DNA of 64,000 bases from Aliivibrio wodanis. GTDB lineage: Bacteria > Pseudomonadota > Gammaproteobacteria > Enterobacterales > Vibrionaceae. The notes below the pieces were generated by a model that was not told the origin of the DNA, ran no database searches, and saw nothing but the letters and a program-made list of their open reading frames with translations. Shown here in pieces: positions 47,987 through 57,943 of the stretch. A program made the translations under genes and the position numbers. The stretch lies in NCBI GenBank assembly GCA_000953695.1, contig LN554846.1, positions 1 to 64,000 of the forward strand. Direction: 5' to 3'. Position 1 is the stretch's first letter, and every line of letters starts with the position of its first letter.

Positions 47987-49216
47987 ATGCACACGCCAGT
48001 TTCAGCTCAACCTACAACACCGCTAGTTAAACCATCAGATAGAAAGATTATCACTCTGATGGTTATTTTGGTTTTATTTAGCCCATTAGCAATTGATATA
48101 TACCTTCCCGCACTACCTATGATGGTTAGTGAATTTCAAGTTGCTTCAACGTTAGGTCAAGATACGATTACTTGGTTTATGTTTAGTATGGGACTTGGTC
48201 AATTATTTGCAGGTCCATTAGCGGATCGATATGGCCGTCGTCCGATCGCATTAACAGGTATTGTGATTTACGGTTTGAGTGCTGCGCTTGCTTATTCTGC
48301 ACAAGAGATGGAAATGCTATTAATTGCTCGACTACTGCAAGGCTTTGGTGCTTGTGCAACGTCGGTCGCTGCATTTGCTTCAGTTCGCGATTCGTTTGGA
48401 GCAGAAAAAAGTGGTCGAATGATCAGTTATTTAAATGGGGCAATTTGCTTTATTCCAGCATTAGCACCTATTTTAGGTAGCTATTTAACTCTTCACTTTG
48501 GATGGCGTTCAAACTTTAGTTTTATGGCAGGCTTCGCACTAGTAGCTTTAGCGTTAATAGCGATTAATTACAAAGAAACAAAACCCCAAGATACAGTACA
48601 AGCAGGACGATTAATTAGTCCATCTCGCTATTGGTCTGTACTGCAGCATCCCACGTTTTTATTTCACGCAACCTTATGTATGTTAGCGATGGGCGTTATC
48701 TTGGCTTATGTTACTTCTGCTCCGGTTTTTCTTATCGATAAGTTAGGACTAACAATGCAGGAATTTACTAACTGGTTTGCAGTGAACGCAGTGCTTAATA
48801 TTATGGCGTGTTTTGCTGCACCTAAATTCATGATCAGATTCGGAACCCGAAAAGCACTACTTTTTGGCCTGAGCGTACTTATTGTCGCTGGCGGATTAAT
48901 GCTTGGTTTCCAACATATTCAGCAAGCTTGGGCGTTTATGATCCCGATTTTCTTCTCGTCAGTAGGCTTCGCATGGGTACTGGGTTCGGCGGCAGGTAAG
49001 GCATTAGCACCTTTTGGTGATAGAGCGGGTACTGCAGCTGCATTATTAGGGTTGTTTCAAATGAGTGGTGCAGGCATCATTGTTGGCACAATGCAAAGAT
49101 TAGCACTCCCTTCTGCACAGCTTTTAACTCTTATGATGTGGCTCCTCATCCCAGGCTTGCTGATTTTATTAACTAAAACAGGACAGCGCTGGCATTCTGG
49201 TGTGATTAGTGAATGA
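47987..49216 (+). CDS. Bcr/CflA-family MFS drug efflux transporter
   Basis: A 409-residue, 12-helix major facilitator. The start of helix 1, LVLFSPLAIDIYLPALPMM, and the motif A loop GPLADRYGRRPIALTG are typical of Bcr/CflA proteins (bicyclomycin, chloramphenicol or sulfonamide export), as is the antiporter motif region ARLLQGFGACATSVA. AGGAG sits before the ATG. Real substrate unknown. Divergent LysR gene likely regulates it. Confidence 0.9.
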   Translation: MHTPVSAQPTTPLVKPSDRKIITLMVILVLFSPLAIDIYLPALPMMVSEFQVASTLGQDTITWFMFSMGLGQLFAGPLADRYGRRPIALTGIVIYGLSAALAYSAQEMEMLLIARLLQGFGACATSVAAFASVRDSFGAEKSGRMISYLNGAICFIPALAPILGSYLTLHFGWRSNFSFMAGFALVALALIAINYKETKPQDTVQAGRLISPSRYWSVLQHPTFLFHATLCMLAMGVILAYVTSAPVFLIDKLGLTMQEFTNWFAVNAVLNIMACFAAPKFMIRFGTRKALLFGLSVLIVAGGLMLGFQHIQQAWAFMIPIFFSSVGFAWVLGSAAGKALAPFGDRAGTAAALLGLFQMSGAGIIVGTMQRLALPSAQLLTLMMWLLIPGLLILLTKTGQRWHSGVISE

Positions 49217-49335
49217 ACTATCTAAATTGAATAGAAAAAGAGTGCTTTTGTTTTTAATATATTCAGTTAGTGTAATTTTCAGTGTATATTTAATACTTAG
49301 ATGATGATTAATTGAATACTAAAGGCAAGCACATA

Positions 49336-49620
49336 ATGTCGATGTCCGTTATTGAAATGGCTCGTGTTCTAGAGCAAATGGAAGAGTCACCAGAAAAACT
49401 AATGTTTGGTAAGCTTCTGTCTGAGTTAGGCAATCAAAGCCAAGAACGAGTACGAAGCGCTGCACGACAAGTGTCTGTACCAACTTTGCGTGATCTTATT
49501 TACCAATTCCAAGTGGTAATCGAAGAGCGTAAGGGTGAGACCACTAAAAAATTAGCTGAAGAAATGGCTAAAGAAGGGGTTTCTTTAGAGGACTTTCAAG
49601 CTTATTTAACAAGTAAATAA
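49336..49620 (+). CDS. Small protein resembling H-NS N-terminal domain
   Basis: A 94-residue charged helical protein, not firmly recognised. The middle and end, SVPTLRDLIYQFQVVIEERK followed by AEEMAKEGVSLEDFQAYLTS, resemble the oligomerisation half of H-NS (a LEKLEVVVNERRE-type helix, then a DGIDPNELL-type segment), while the DNA-binding half (TWTGQGRTP motif) is absent. It may be an H-NS modulator or a Vibrionaceae-specific small protein. AAAGG precedes the ATG at 49336; the frame opens eight codons earlier. A strong terminator follows. Confidence 0.7.
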   Translation: MSMSVIEMARVLEQMEESPEKLMFGKLLSELGNQSQERVRSAARQVSVPTLRDLIYQFQVVIEERKGETTKKLAEEMAKEGVSLEDFQAYLTSK

Positions 49621-49635
49621 GCCATTGAAGTAATG

Positions 49636-49667
49636 AAAAAAAGCAGCGAATATTCGCTGCTTTTTTT
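49636..49667. terminator. Bidirectional terminator, 94-aa gene / EamA gene
   Basis: Perfect palindrome AGCAGCGAATATTCGCTGCT flanked by A and T runs, serving both converging genes. Confidence 0.92.
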
Positions 49668-49695
49668 ATACCAGAAGCCTAAATAAATGTTTGAT

Positions 49696-50604
49696 TTAAC
49701 TTTCAGCCATCTTGGTTTGTTCTTTTTTCTTACCATAGAATTGCTGTATCAATAATCCACATACAATCATCACTAAACCAATAAGAGTTGATGGGTGGAT
49801 CTCTTCACCAATGATATTTGCTAGAAGTAGTAAAGAGATAAATGGAGACGCAAAAATTAGGTTACTTATACGTGCTGTATTTTGAGTTAAACGCAGTGCT
49901 GATAACCACAATACAAAAGTGATCCCCATTTCAAATAACCCCACATAACTGACAGCAAGCCATCCACTTATTGGGATATCCCCCCAAGATGCACCTTCAT
50001 AAATACTTAAGCCAATCGCTACAGGTAAAGCGACTAAGAATCCAAGCAATAACCCTAGAATAGGATCGGCTTTATTTTTAGCATTTAAAATCCAATAACC
50101 AGCCCAAAGCAGTGTTGAGAACAATGCGAGCCCAACGCCTAGAGGGCTATCAAATTCTAGTGCCAGAACATCACCTTTGGTAGCAATAACAATTACACCG
50201 AGATAGCCTAAAACACAGGCCACCCAATCTTGCTTTCTTATCTTCTGGCCAAGAAAAACAGCTGCCATTAACGTGAGGGTGATCGCCCAGCTGTAGTTTA
50301 AGGGTTGAGCTTGTGAGGCGGGTAATAAGTCATAAGCTTTAAATAACACTAAGTAATATGCTAGTGGATTAATTGCGCCTAATAAAATGTAGTACCAAGG
50401 GTTAGCAACAAAGGTATCGACTAATTTAGATAAAGTGTTTTGATAAACAGCAACACCAACTAAAGCAAAAATAGACACTGCACTGGCAACCGTTAGCATC
50501 TGAATAGGAGTAAAGTGTTCTAGAGTGATTTTAAAAGCGGTAGCAACCGTTGACCAGAGTAAAACAGCAGCGATCCCAAATCCTAAAGCACGACGTTCGT
50601 TCAT
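49696..50604 (-). CDS. EamA/DMT-family transporter
   Basis: A 302-residue inner-membrane protein with ten predicted helices arranged as two EamA repeats (ALGFGIAAVLLWSTVATAFK start; LGVGLALFSTLLWAGYWILN start of the second). AQPLNYSWAITLTLMAAVFL is a typical central segment. DMT members export amino acids or metabolites; the substrate cannot be predicted. Its promoter faces away from rmuC. Confidence 0.88.
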   Translation of the reverse strand: MNERRALGFGIAAVLLWSTVATAFKITLEHFTPIQMLTVASAVSIFALVGVAVYQNTLSKLVDTFVANPWYYILLGAINPLAYYLVLFKAYDLLPASQAQPLNYSWAITLTLMAAVFLGQKIRKQDWVACVLGYLGVIVIATKGDVLALEFDSPLGVGLALFSTLLWAGYWILNAKNKADPILGLLLGFLVALPVAIGLSIYEGASWGDIPISGWLAVSYVGLFEMGITFVLWLSALRLTQNTARISNLIFASPFISLLLLANIIGEEIHPSTLIGLVMIVCGLLIQQFYGKKKEQTKMAES

Positions 50605-50728
50605 TATTATTCTCTGTTAGAAATCCATTTAGATCTGGAGTGTACCTGCGCTTACCGAATAGTGTTAACTGGACATTTATCCAGTATCAAAATATTCTAT
50701 AAGAATTAGTTTTTGTATTGAGTGAGTT

Positions 50729-52249
50729 ATGGAATTTTTTAATCAATTTGGTGGACACTTATTATTTGGTTTTGTGGGAGCAAGCATTGCTTATGCTGTT
50801 GCACATGTACTAACAAAAAGTCGTAATCAACAAGAATTAGCCTTATTAGAGCATGAATTAGAATCAGAAAAAAAACTTTCATCAACTCAATTAAATCAAC
50901 TCAATGTGCAGTTAGAGAAACAACAAAGTGAGTTGGATGAACTGGATCTCGAAAGAGATAAGCTTGCCCAAGAACAAAAACAATCTCATGGTCGTTTAAT
51001 GGCAGCAATGGAAAAGCTACGTTATTTTGAAGCCATCCAAAAAGAGAAAGAATTCTTAACTCAGCAACTTGAATTCTCACGCCAAGCCAATTCGAATGTA
51101 GAAGCAGAGTTACGAGAGCAAGAAGCGCGTCATGAAGAAGAGCGTAAATCGAGCCAAGAAAAACTTGAGATGTTAGAGCGTGCAGAGTTGCGCTTAAAGC
51201 AGCAATTTGAAAACTTAGCTAATCAGTTATTTGAACAAAAAACCAAAACCGTTGATGAGCAAAATAAAGTCAGTTTAGAGGGCTTGTTGTCACCATTAAA
51301 AGAGCAGTTAGAAGGATTTAAAAGACAGGTCAATGACAGCTTTGGGTTTGAAGCGAAAGAACGTCACACCTTGGTGCATGAAATTCGTAGCTTACAACAG
51401 CTGAATGAAAAAATGACACAGGAGGCAGTAAACCTGACCAATGCCTTGAAAGGTGATAATAAACAGCAAGGAAATTGGGGCGAAGTTGTGTTAGCGCGCG
51501 TGTTGCAAGAATCAGGATTGCGTGAAGGCCATGAATACGATACTCAAGTAAGTATGGATAATGAAGATGGTAAGCGTTTTTACCCTGATGTGATCGTTCA
51601 TTTACCGGATGAGAAAGATGTTGTAGTTGATTCAAAAATGACTTTAGTGGCGTATGAGCGATTTTTTAATAGTGATGACTTTAATGAAAAAGAACATGCA
51701 CTTGATGAACACTTAATGGCTATTCGTGCCCATTTACGCGGATTAAGTAAAAAGGATTATCATAAGTTGAATGGTTTACGCAGCCTTGATTATGTCTTGA
51801 TGTTTATCCCCGTAGAGCCAGCGTTTCAAGTCGCTATTGAAGCTGATCCCTCTTTGATATCAGATGCAATGGAGCAGAATATTATTATCGTTAGTCCAAC
51901 AACCTTGCTGGTGGCATTAAGAACCATCAGTAATTTATGGCGTAACGAAAGACAAAATCAGAACGCAAAAATAATCGCCGATCGGGCCAGTAAGTTATAC
52001 GACAAAATGCGTTTATTTGTCGATGATATGGAAGCGGTAGGAGGCTCGTTAGATAAAGCCAATCAAAGCTACCAAGGCGCGATGAATAAATTGGCAAGTG
52101 GACGTGGCAATCTTATTCGTCAGGCTGAAAGCTTTAAGGAGCTAGGTGTCGAAGTAAAACGTGATATAAATCGTAAATTTATTGAGCAATCTTTTGATGC
52201 AGGTACGATGCAAACGCTTGGAGATAATAGCTTGTATAAAGTAGACTAG
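50729..52249 (+). CDS. rmuC: DNA recombination protein RmuC
   Basis: A 506-residue protein with one N-terminal membrane helix (about residues 10-28), a long coiled coil to about 200, then the RmuC nuclease-like domain: QGNWGEVVLARVLQESGLREG, FYPDVIVHLPDEKDVVVDSK and RNERQNQNAKIIADRASKLY. RmuC limits inversions in E. coli by an unclear, probably nucleolytic, role. Position before ubiE is conserved with E. coli. Confidence 0.95.
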   Translation: MEFFNQFGGHLLFGFVGASIAYAVAHVLTKSRNQQELALLEHELESEKKLSSTQLNQLNVQLEKQQSELDELDLERDKLAQEQKQSHGRLMAAMEKLRYFEAIQKEKEFLTQQLEFSRQANSNVEAELREQEARHEEERKSSQEKLEMLERAELRLKQQFENLANQLFEQKTKTVDEQNKVSLEGLLSPLKEQLEGFKRQVNDSFGFEAKERHTLVHEIRSLQQLNEKMTQEAVNLTNALKGDNKQQGNWGEVVLARVLQESGLREGHEYDTQVSMDNEDGKRFYPDVIVHLPDEKDVVVDSKMTLVAYERFFNSDDFNEKEHALDEHLMAIRAHLRGLSKKDYHKLNGLRSLDYVLMFIPVEPAFQVAIEADPSLISDAMEQNIIIVSPTTLLVALRTISNLWRNERQNQNAKIIADRASKLYDKMRLFVDDMEAVGGSLDKANQSYQGAMNKLASGRGNLIRQAESFKELGVEVKRDINRKFIEQSFDAGTMQTLGDNSLYKVD

Positions 52250-52305
52250 AGCGCTGTTGAATTCAGAGTATTGGGATTCAGCGAACAATCTCTAGAGGAC
52301 TTAAA

Positions 52306-53070
52306 ATGACGGACAAGATGCAAGCGCCTGAAGAAACAACACACTTCGGTTTTACCACAGTCGCGAAAGACGAGAAAGTTGCGAAAGTTGCGGAAGTATT
52401 TCACTCTGTAGCAGCAAAATACGACATCATGAATGACCTTATGTCTGGTGGTGTGCATCGCGTATGGAAACGATTCACGATTGACTGCAGCGGCGTACGT
52501 CCTGGTCATAAAGTTCTTGATTTAGCAGGTGGTACAGGTGACCTTACGGCTAAATTCTCACGTATCGTTGGTGAAACGGGCCAAGTGATTTTAGCTGATA
52601 TTAACAACTCAATGTTGAATGTTGGTCGTGATAAATTACGTGATATGGGCATTGTTGGTAACGTAAATTACGTACAGGCGAATGCTGAGGAATTACCATT
52701 CCCTGATGACTTCTTTGATTGTATTACGATTAGCTTTGGCCTACGAAACGTAACGGATAAAGATAAAGCCTTACGTTCGATGTTCCGTGTATTAAAGCCG
52801 GGCGGTCGTCTATTAGTTTTGGAATTCTCAAAACCAATTCTTGAGCCATTATCTAAAATCTATGATGCGTACTCTTTCCACCTGCTTCCTAAAATGGGTG
52901 AACTGATCGCGAATGATGCTGAAAGCTACCGTTACTTAGCGGAATCTATTCGTATGCACCCAGATCAAGAGACCTTAAAAAGCATGATGGAAGAAGCTGG
53001 TTTTGAACAAGCAAATTACTACAACCTAACCGGTGGTATTGTTGCCCTGCACCGTGGTTACAAGTTTTAA
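52306..53070 (+). CDS. ubiE: Ubiquinone/menaquinone C-methyltransferase UbiE
   Basis: A 254-residue SAM-dependent methyltransferase common to ubiquinone and menaquinone synthesis. [20 protein letters not shown] is the family opening, [16 protein letters not shown] the SAM-binding motif I, and [20 protein letters not shown] with [14 protein letters not shown] later motifs. The C-terminus [14 protein letters not shown] matches E. coli. Start of the ubiE-ubiJ-ubiB block. Confidence 0.98.
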   Translation: MTDKMQAPEETTHFGFTTVAKDEKVAKVAEVFHSVAAKYDIMNDLMSGGVHRVWKRFTIDCSGVRPGHKVLDLAGGTGDLTAKFSRIVGETGQVILADINNSMLNVGRDKLRDMGIVGNVNYVQANAEELPFPDDFFDCITISFGLRNVTDKDKALRSMFRVLKPGGRLLVLEFSKPILEPLSKIYDAYSFHLLPKMGELIANDAESYRYLAESIRMHPDQETLKSMMEEAGFEQANYYNLTGGIVALHRGYKF

Positions 53071-53078
53071 AGGATAAA

Positions 53079-53705
53079 ATGATGCCATTAGAACCGTTTG
53101 TAACTGGTGTGATGGAAACAGGATTAAACACTCTGTTGAAAGAATCACCGGATAGTAAAGTTGCTTTACTGCGCTTAAAAGGCAAAATTATTCATGTTCA
53201 TTTAAACGAAGTGAACAAAGATTTGTTTTTTGTCTTTAGTCAGCAGCAAGTTGATATTCTGTCTAAATTTGAAGGTGAGGTAGATTGTTACCTTGCGTTA
53301 AATTTAGCGGTGTTGCCGCAATTACGTGAGCAAAATAATATTACTCAGTTAATAAAACAAGACAAATTGGTGCTTGAAGGTGACCTTAACCTAGCTCAAA
53401 AATTCTCTGCATTACTCACTGAGTTGAAACCAGACATAGAAGAGAAACTGTCCCAATACACAGGTGATATTGTTGCTCATACGTTAGTCAGTGGTGTGAA
53501 AGGCAGTGCGTGTTGGGTGAAAAAGCAAATCACTCGTCAAACTCGTCATGCGGCAGAAGTATTAACTGAGGAGTGGAAAATCGCACCAGCACCGTTAGAA
53601 ATCGCACATTTCTGTGATCAAGTGTCTGATGTTGAAACCCAACTATCTGAGTTAGATGCACGTTTAACACGATTATTAACCAATAATCCAATGGAGCGCG
53701 CATGA
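53079..53705 (+). CDS. ubiJ: Ubiquinone biosynthesis accessory factor UbiJ
   Basis: A 208-residue lipid-binding accessory protein needed for aerobic ubiquinone assembly in the Ubi metabolon. It has an N-terminal SCP2-like domain (INTLLKES..., [15 protein letters not shown]..., [20 protein letters not shown]) and a C-terminal coiled region. Position between ubiE and ubiB supports the call. It starts eight bases after ubiE and overlaps ubiB by four bases. Confidence 0.94.
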   Translation: MMPLEPFVTGVMETGLNTLLKESPDSKVALLRLKGKIIHVHLNEVNKDLFFVFSQQQVDILSKFEGEVDCYLALNLAVLPQLREQNNITQLIKQDKLVLEGDLNLAQKFSALLTELKPDIEEKLSQYTGDIVAHTLVSGVKGSACWVKKQITRQTRHAAEVLTEEWKIAPAPLEIAHFCDQVSDVETQLSELDARLTRLLTNNPMERA

Positions 53706-55336
53706 CGCCATCAGAGCTGAAACGTCTTTATCATATTACCAAGGTACAACTTGAATATGGATTAGATGAGCTATTGCCTGATCATTCATTGACCCAATTA
53801 CCAAAACGTTTACGTAAAGGTCTTTTTTGGGTTAAAAACAAGCATCCAGAAAAGCCATTGGGTGAGCGTCTGCGTTTAGCATTGCAAGATCTAGGGCCTG
53901 TATGGATTAAGTTTGGTCAGATGATGTCGACTCGTCGTGATCTCTTTCCTCCTCATTTAGCAGACCAATTGGCGTTATTGCAGGATCAAGTTGCTCCGTT
54001 TGATGGTCAATTAGCTAAAGATCAAATGGAACTCTCACTAGGTGGCCCATTAGAAAACTGGTTTACTGATTTCGATATAATCCCATTAGCGTCTGCGTCT
54101 ATTGCTCAAGTGCATACCGCGAAGCTTAAAGAGTCGGGCCGTGAGATTGTCTTAAAAGTTATTCGTCCTGATATCCGTCCAGTGATTGAAGCGGATATTC
54201 GTTTGATGCATCGCATGGCACGATTGGTTGATCGGAATGTTCCTGAAGCTCGTCGTCTAAAGCCTGTTGAAGTTATTGATGAATATGAAAAGACGTTACT
54301 GGATGAACTAGATTTAAGACGAGAAGCTAGTAATGCAATGCAACTGCGTCGTAATTTTGAAGGCAGTGAAGAGTTATATGTACCAGAGGTGATTTTAGAT
54401 TTAAGCTCTGAGCACTTAATGGTGTCTGAGCGTATTTATGGTATTCAAGTATCAGATATTGAGCAGCTAGAAAGAAACAACACTAATATGAAGCTATTAG
54501 CTGAGCGTGGTGTGTCGGTATTCTTTACTCAAGTGTTCCGTGACAGTTTCTTTCATGCAGACATGCACCCAGGTAATGTTTTCGTCAATCCAGATAATCC
54601 AGATAATCCACAATGGATAGGATTAGATTGTGGTATTGTTGGAACTCTCAATAAAGAAGATAAACGTTATTTAGCTGAAAACTTATTAGGTTTCTTTAAT
54701 AGCGATTACCGTAAAGTTGCACAATTACATGTTGATTCAGGTTGGGTTCCGGAAGACACTAACGTTGAAGAATTTGAATTTGCTATTCGTATGGTATGCG
54801 AACCTATTTTTGCTAAACCATTAGGAGAGATCTCCTTTGGTCATGTGTTATTAAATCTTTTTAATACTGCACGTCGCTTTAATATGGAAGTACAACCACA
54901 ACTGGTATTATTGCAAAAAACATTATTGTACGTAGAAGGGTTGGGACGACAGCTTTACCCTCAACTGGATCTATGGGCAACGGCTAAACCGTTTTTAGAA
55001 ACGTGGATGGCAAAACAGATTGGACCGGCAGCCTTTATGACTGCTTTGACTGAGAAAGCGCCATTCTGGGCAGAAAAACTACCTGAGCTACCTGATTTAG
55101 TTTATGACAGTTTGCGCCAGGGCAAAGTTCTCAATCAACGAATGGATAAACTCTACGCAGGTTATCGTCAAAGTAAGCGACAACAAGCGAAAGGACAATT
55201 CCTATTTAATGTTGGCGCAACTCTGTTGATTTGTTCTGCGGTGTTATTAACCAGTAACATTACTGCGTTAGCATCAATTAGTGCTGCTACAGGAGTCACG
55301 TTTTGGCTATTAAGCTGGCGAGCATATCGTCAATAA
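53702..55336 (+). CDS. ubiB: Ubiquinone biosynthesis kinase-like protein UbiB
   Basis: A 544-residue ABC1/ADCK atypical kinase/ATPase supporting ubiquinone synthesis. The KxGQ motif is in [20 protein letters not shown], the alanine-rich nucleotide loop in [12 protein letters not shown], the catalytic region [14 protein letters not shown] and the DxG-like [12 protein letters not shown]. Two C-terminal membrane helices lie after about residue 500. Length matches E. coli UbiB (546). Confidence 0.97.
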   Translation: MTPSELKRLYHITKVQLEYGLDELLPDHSLTQLPKRLRKGLFWVKNKHPEKPLGERLRLALQDLGPVWIKFGQMMSTRRDLFPPHLADQLALLQDQVAPFDGQLAKDQMELSLGGPLENWFTDFDIIPLASASIAQVHTAKLKESGREIVLKVIRPDIRPVIEADIRLMHRMARLVDRNVPEARRLKPVEVIDEYEKTLLDELDLRREASNAMQLRRNFEGSEELYVPEVILDLSSEHLMVSERIYGIQVSDIEQLERNNTNMKLLAERGVSVFFTQVFRDSFFHADMHPGNVFVNPDNPDNPQWIGLDCGIVGTLNKEDKRYLAENLLGFFNSDYRKVAQLHVDSGWVPEDTNVEEFEFAIRMVCEPIFAKPLGEISFGHVLLNLFNTARRFNMEVQPQLVLLQKTLLYVEGLGRQLYPQLDLWATAKPFLETWMAKQIGPAAFMTALTEKAPFWAEKLPELPDLVYDSLRQGKVLNQRMDKLYAGYRQSKRQQAKGQFLFNVGATLLICSAVLLTSNITALASISAATGVTFWLLSWRAYRQ

Positions 55337-55387
55337 GCGTTACTCTGATTAGCAATTTTTTAACCCTAACACGCTGAGGAAACAAGC

Positions 55388-55639
55388 ATGGGTGGTATTA
55401 GTATTTGGCAACTTCTTATTATTGCAGTAATTATTATTCTACTATTTGGTACGAAGAAATTACGCGGTGTAGGCAGTGATTTGGGTTCTGCAGTTAAAGG
55501 CTTTAAAAAAGCAATAAGTGATGAAGATACAGCAAAAGATGCGAAGAAAGATGACGCTGATTTTACTCCTCAAAACTTAGAGAAAAAAGAAGCAGAAACA
55601 GTAGAAAAACAAAAGCAAAACGACAAAGAGCAGGCATAA
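55388..55639 (+). CDS. tatA: Sec-independent translocase TatA
   Basis: An 83-residue pore-forming Tat subunit. It has a single short N-terminal helix ([21 protein letters not shown]), then the FGTKKLR hinge, an amphipathic helix [15 protein letters not shown], and an acidic/lysine-rich tail. GAGGAA precedes the ATG. First of tatABC. Confidence 0.96.
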   Translation: MGGISIWQLLIIAVIIILLFGTKKLRGVGSDLGSAVKGFKKAISDEDTAKDAKKDDADFTPQNLEKKEAETVEKQKQNDKEQA

Positions 55640-55642
55640 CAC

Positions 55643-56020
55643 GTGTTTGATATCGGTTTTTGGGAACTGATACTAATCTCTGTTGTTGGGCTCGTTGTAT
55701 TAGGGCCGGAGCGTTTACCAAAAGCGATCCGCTCTGTTGTTCAATTTGTGAGTGCGGCAAAAAGTATGGCGAATAACGTCAAAGATGAGCTGTCTCAAGA
55801 GTTGAAAATACAAGAGTTACAAGATAATTTGCGTAAAGCAGAACAGATGAATATGGAAGACTTGGCGCCTGATCTTAAAAAATCAGTTGAAGAGTTAAAA
55901 CAAGCGGCAGCTGATGTCACTCGTCCATATGCAAAACCTGAAGAAAAAGCAGACACAGTAAAAGTGGATGCAGAAACTTCGGTGGCATCTGATTCAACTT
56001 CTAAAACAAAAGCAGAGTAA
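55643..56020 (+). CDS. tatB: Sec-independent translocase TatB
   Basis: A 125-residue Tat receptor subunit. The N-terminal helix [20 protein letters not shown] is followed by [16 protein letters not shown], the TatB-specific hinge and amphipathic helix. It begins with GTG three bases after tatA. The C-terminal tail is charged and disordered. Confidence 0.96.
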   Translation: MFDIGFWELILISVVGLVVLGPERLPKAIRSVVQFVSAAKSMANNVKDELSQELKIQELQDNLRKAEQMNMEDLAPDLKKSVEELKQAAADVTRPYAKPEEKADTVKVDAETSVASDSTSKTKAE

Positions 56021-56022
56021 TT

Positions 56023-56778
56023 ATGTCATCAGTTGAACACTCTCAGCCGTTGTTAACTCATCTACTAGAGCTAAGAAATCGTCTATTAAAGGCATTAATT
56101 GCCATAATCGTGGTGTTTTTAGGTCTAGTTTGGTTTGCTAACGACATATATGAGTTCTTATCTGCACCTTTGGTAGAAAGGTTACCCGCAGGTGCAACGA
56201 TGATAGCAACTGATGTCGCGTCACCTTTTTTCACGCCCATAAAGCTGACTTTGGTGGCATCGGTATTTGTTGCTGTTCCTATGATTCTTTACCAGGTATG
56301 GGCATTTGTGGCTCCTGGATTGTATAAGCATGAAAAGAAACTCATCATGCCATTATTATTTTCTAGCTCACTATTGTTCTATGCCGGTGTATCGTTCGCT
56401 TACTTTGTTGTATTTCCTTTGGTATTTGGTTTCTTTACAACCATTGCGCCAGAAGGAGTTCAAGTAGCAACTGATATTGCTAGTTATCTTGATTTTGTCT
56501 TAGCCTTATTTATGGCTTTTGGTATTGCATTTGAAATACCTGTCGCCATTATTTTATTGTGCTGGACAGGTGCGACTACGCCTGAAATATTAAAACAAAA
56601 GCGTCCATACATTGTTGTGGGTGCATTTGTTGTTGGTATGATGCTGACACCACCAGACATTATTTCTCAGACCTTACTTGCTATACCTATGTGTATTTTA
56701 TTTGAGTTTGGTTTGTTCTTCTCGCGCTTTTATGTAAGAGATGAAAATAGAGATGATTTGGAACAAGATGAAGCATAA
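56023..56778 (+). CDS. tatC: Sec-independent translocase TatC
   Basis: A 251-residue, six-helix core receptor for twin-arginine signal peptides. It opens with [20 protein letters not shown], holding the conserved LxxLRxRL-type motif and glutamate, and has [34 protein letters not shown] and [20 protein letters not shown]. Last gene of tatABC; a terminator follows. Confidence 0.98.
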   Translation: MSSVEHSQPLLTHLLELRNRLLKALIAIIVVFLGLVWFANDIYEFLSAPLVERLPAGATMIATDVASPFFTPIKLTLVASVFVAVPMILYQVWAFVAPGLYKHEKKLIMPLLFSSSLLFYAGVSFAYFVVFPLVFGFFTTIAPEGVQVATDIASYLDFVLALFMAFGIAFEIPVAIILLCWTGATTPEILKQKRPYIVVGAFVVGMMLTPPDIISQTLLAIPMCILFEFGLFFSRFYVRDENRDDLEQDEA

Positions 56779-56804
56779 TGCTTGATTAAGAACTAATAGC
56801 TAAT

Positions 56805-56834
56805 AAGCACTGATATTATATCGGTGCTTTTTTT
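56805..56834 (+). terminator. Terminator after tatC
   Basis: Eleven-base stem AAGCACTGATA / TATCGGTGCTT (one wobble), three-base loop, followed by seven T residues. Confidence 0.9.
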
Positions 56835-56938
56835 GTAAGGCTAAGTAAGTAAAAAGTATGTGATTGTAATATCAGTGGTAGCATTCTCTTTTTTATACTT
56901 TCAATGGAGATGAAGGTGATTTTATAAAGAGAGTTTGT

Positions 56939-57499
56939 ATGCAAGAAGAGCTGAAAACAAGAAAGAAAATCTTAACTGTCGCCACAGATTTATTTTCTCA
57001 AGGATCTTATAGCAAGGTAACGATAAGAAATGTTGCTCAACGTGCAGATGTGAGCCCAGGGCTAGTTCTTTATTATTTCTTATCTAAAGAAGATCTCTAT
57101 TGTCAGATATTTGAAGAGTTTTTATTGTTTTTAGAAGGTAGATTAGAGCAATTGAAATTAAGGTTAGAGGCTACTCTTATGGATGTGGTGAGTTGTTACC
57201 TTGATCTATGGCATAACAATAAATCGTTACTGATCTTAATGCATAGAGAGCTACTTGCAGTAGGAGAGAGTAAAGTTAAAAAACGTTTAGAGTTTCGTTT
57301 TATTAGAAAACATTCTGAGCTACTACAAGTGACTTTACTAAATTTAAATTTATGTACGTTAGAGCAACAAGAGCATTATTCTACCTTAGTCATGTCCCTT
57401 TCTATTCATCCTTTTATTCAAGGCTATTCTCAACCATCAGCCGTACTTTGTAATATTGATGCATTAAAAGATGCCTATCACAATGCGCTAACGTGTTGA
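56939..57499 (+). CDS. TetR-family transcriptional regulator
   Basis: A 186-residue repressor-type protein. The helix-turn-helix is at residues 5-52: TRKKILTVATDLFSQGSYSK and IRNVAQRADVSPGLVLYYFL. The ligand-binding half has no recognisable signature. It converges on the chemoreceptor-porin operon rather than sharing a promoter with it, so the target is uncertain. Confidence 0.88.
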   Translation: MQEELKTRKKILTVATDLFSQGSYSKVTIRNVAQRADVSPGLVLYYFLSKEDLYCQIFEEFLLFLEGRLEQLKLRLEATLMDVVSCYLDLWHNNKSLLILMHRELLAVGESKVKKRLEFRFIRKHSELLQVTLLNLNLCTLEQQEHYSTLVMSLSIHPFIQGYSQPSAVLCNIDALKDAYHNALTC

Positions 57500-57527
57500 G
57501 AAGGTAATACTAATGTATCACCTTCTC
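57498..57527. terminator. Hairpin between converging genes
   Basis: GAGAAGGT / ACCTTCTC with an inner ATAC / GTAT stem, overlapping the end of the TetR gene. T runs are weak on both sides. Confidence 0.55.
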
Positions 57528-57537
57528 ATGTCATATT

Positions 57538-57933
57538 TTATGGGCGAAGAAGTACTTTAACACTACTGTCTACGTCAGATTCGTCAATATAACCAATGCT
57601 GTTTGTTGACCCTGCTACAGCACTTTTTACGAGTGCTGTAGATGGTTGGGTTTTTGGTGGCTGTCCTTTACCGGTAAATACTTTTTTAGCCCAGAATGCT
57701 TGTAATTGCGCTTCTGTCTTTCCTGTTACAGCAGAGTGAAATTCACTTTTTAGCGCGTGTCCATCTTCTAAATCAATTGCTTCAATATTAAGAGACTTTG
57801 CTTTTCCTAAGTAAATTTTCTTGATAGTTGAGGCGTCAAGTTCAGGACTTGCTGGATTACCCACAACAACAACACCAGCTTGTGCAGCTCCCGTCACAAC
57901 AAGGCTAAGCAATAAAATAGTTTTTTTAAGCAT
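57538..57933 (-). CDS. Short PstS-like periplasmic protein
   Basis: A 131-residue exported protein: signal peptide LKKTILLLSLVVTGAAQAG, then VVVVGNPASPELDASTIKKI and YLGKAKSLNIEAIDLEDGHA, resembling phosphate-binding (PBP-like) proteins but only about half their length. STNSIGYIDESDVD near the end matches the C-terminal part of PstS-type lobes. The frame is open 19 codons further, but GGAAAGAG precedes the ATG at 57933. It follows the porin gene by ten bases, so they are co-transcribed. Confidence 0.75.
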   Translation of the reverse strand: MLKKTILLLSLVVTGAAQAGVVVVGNPASPELDASTIKKIYLGKAKSLNIEAIDLEDGHALKSEFHSAVTGKTEAQLQAFWAKKVFTGKGQPPKTQPSTALVKSAVAGSTNSIGYIDESDVDSSVKVLLRP

Positions 57934-57943
57934 GACTCTTTCC

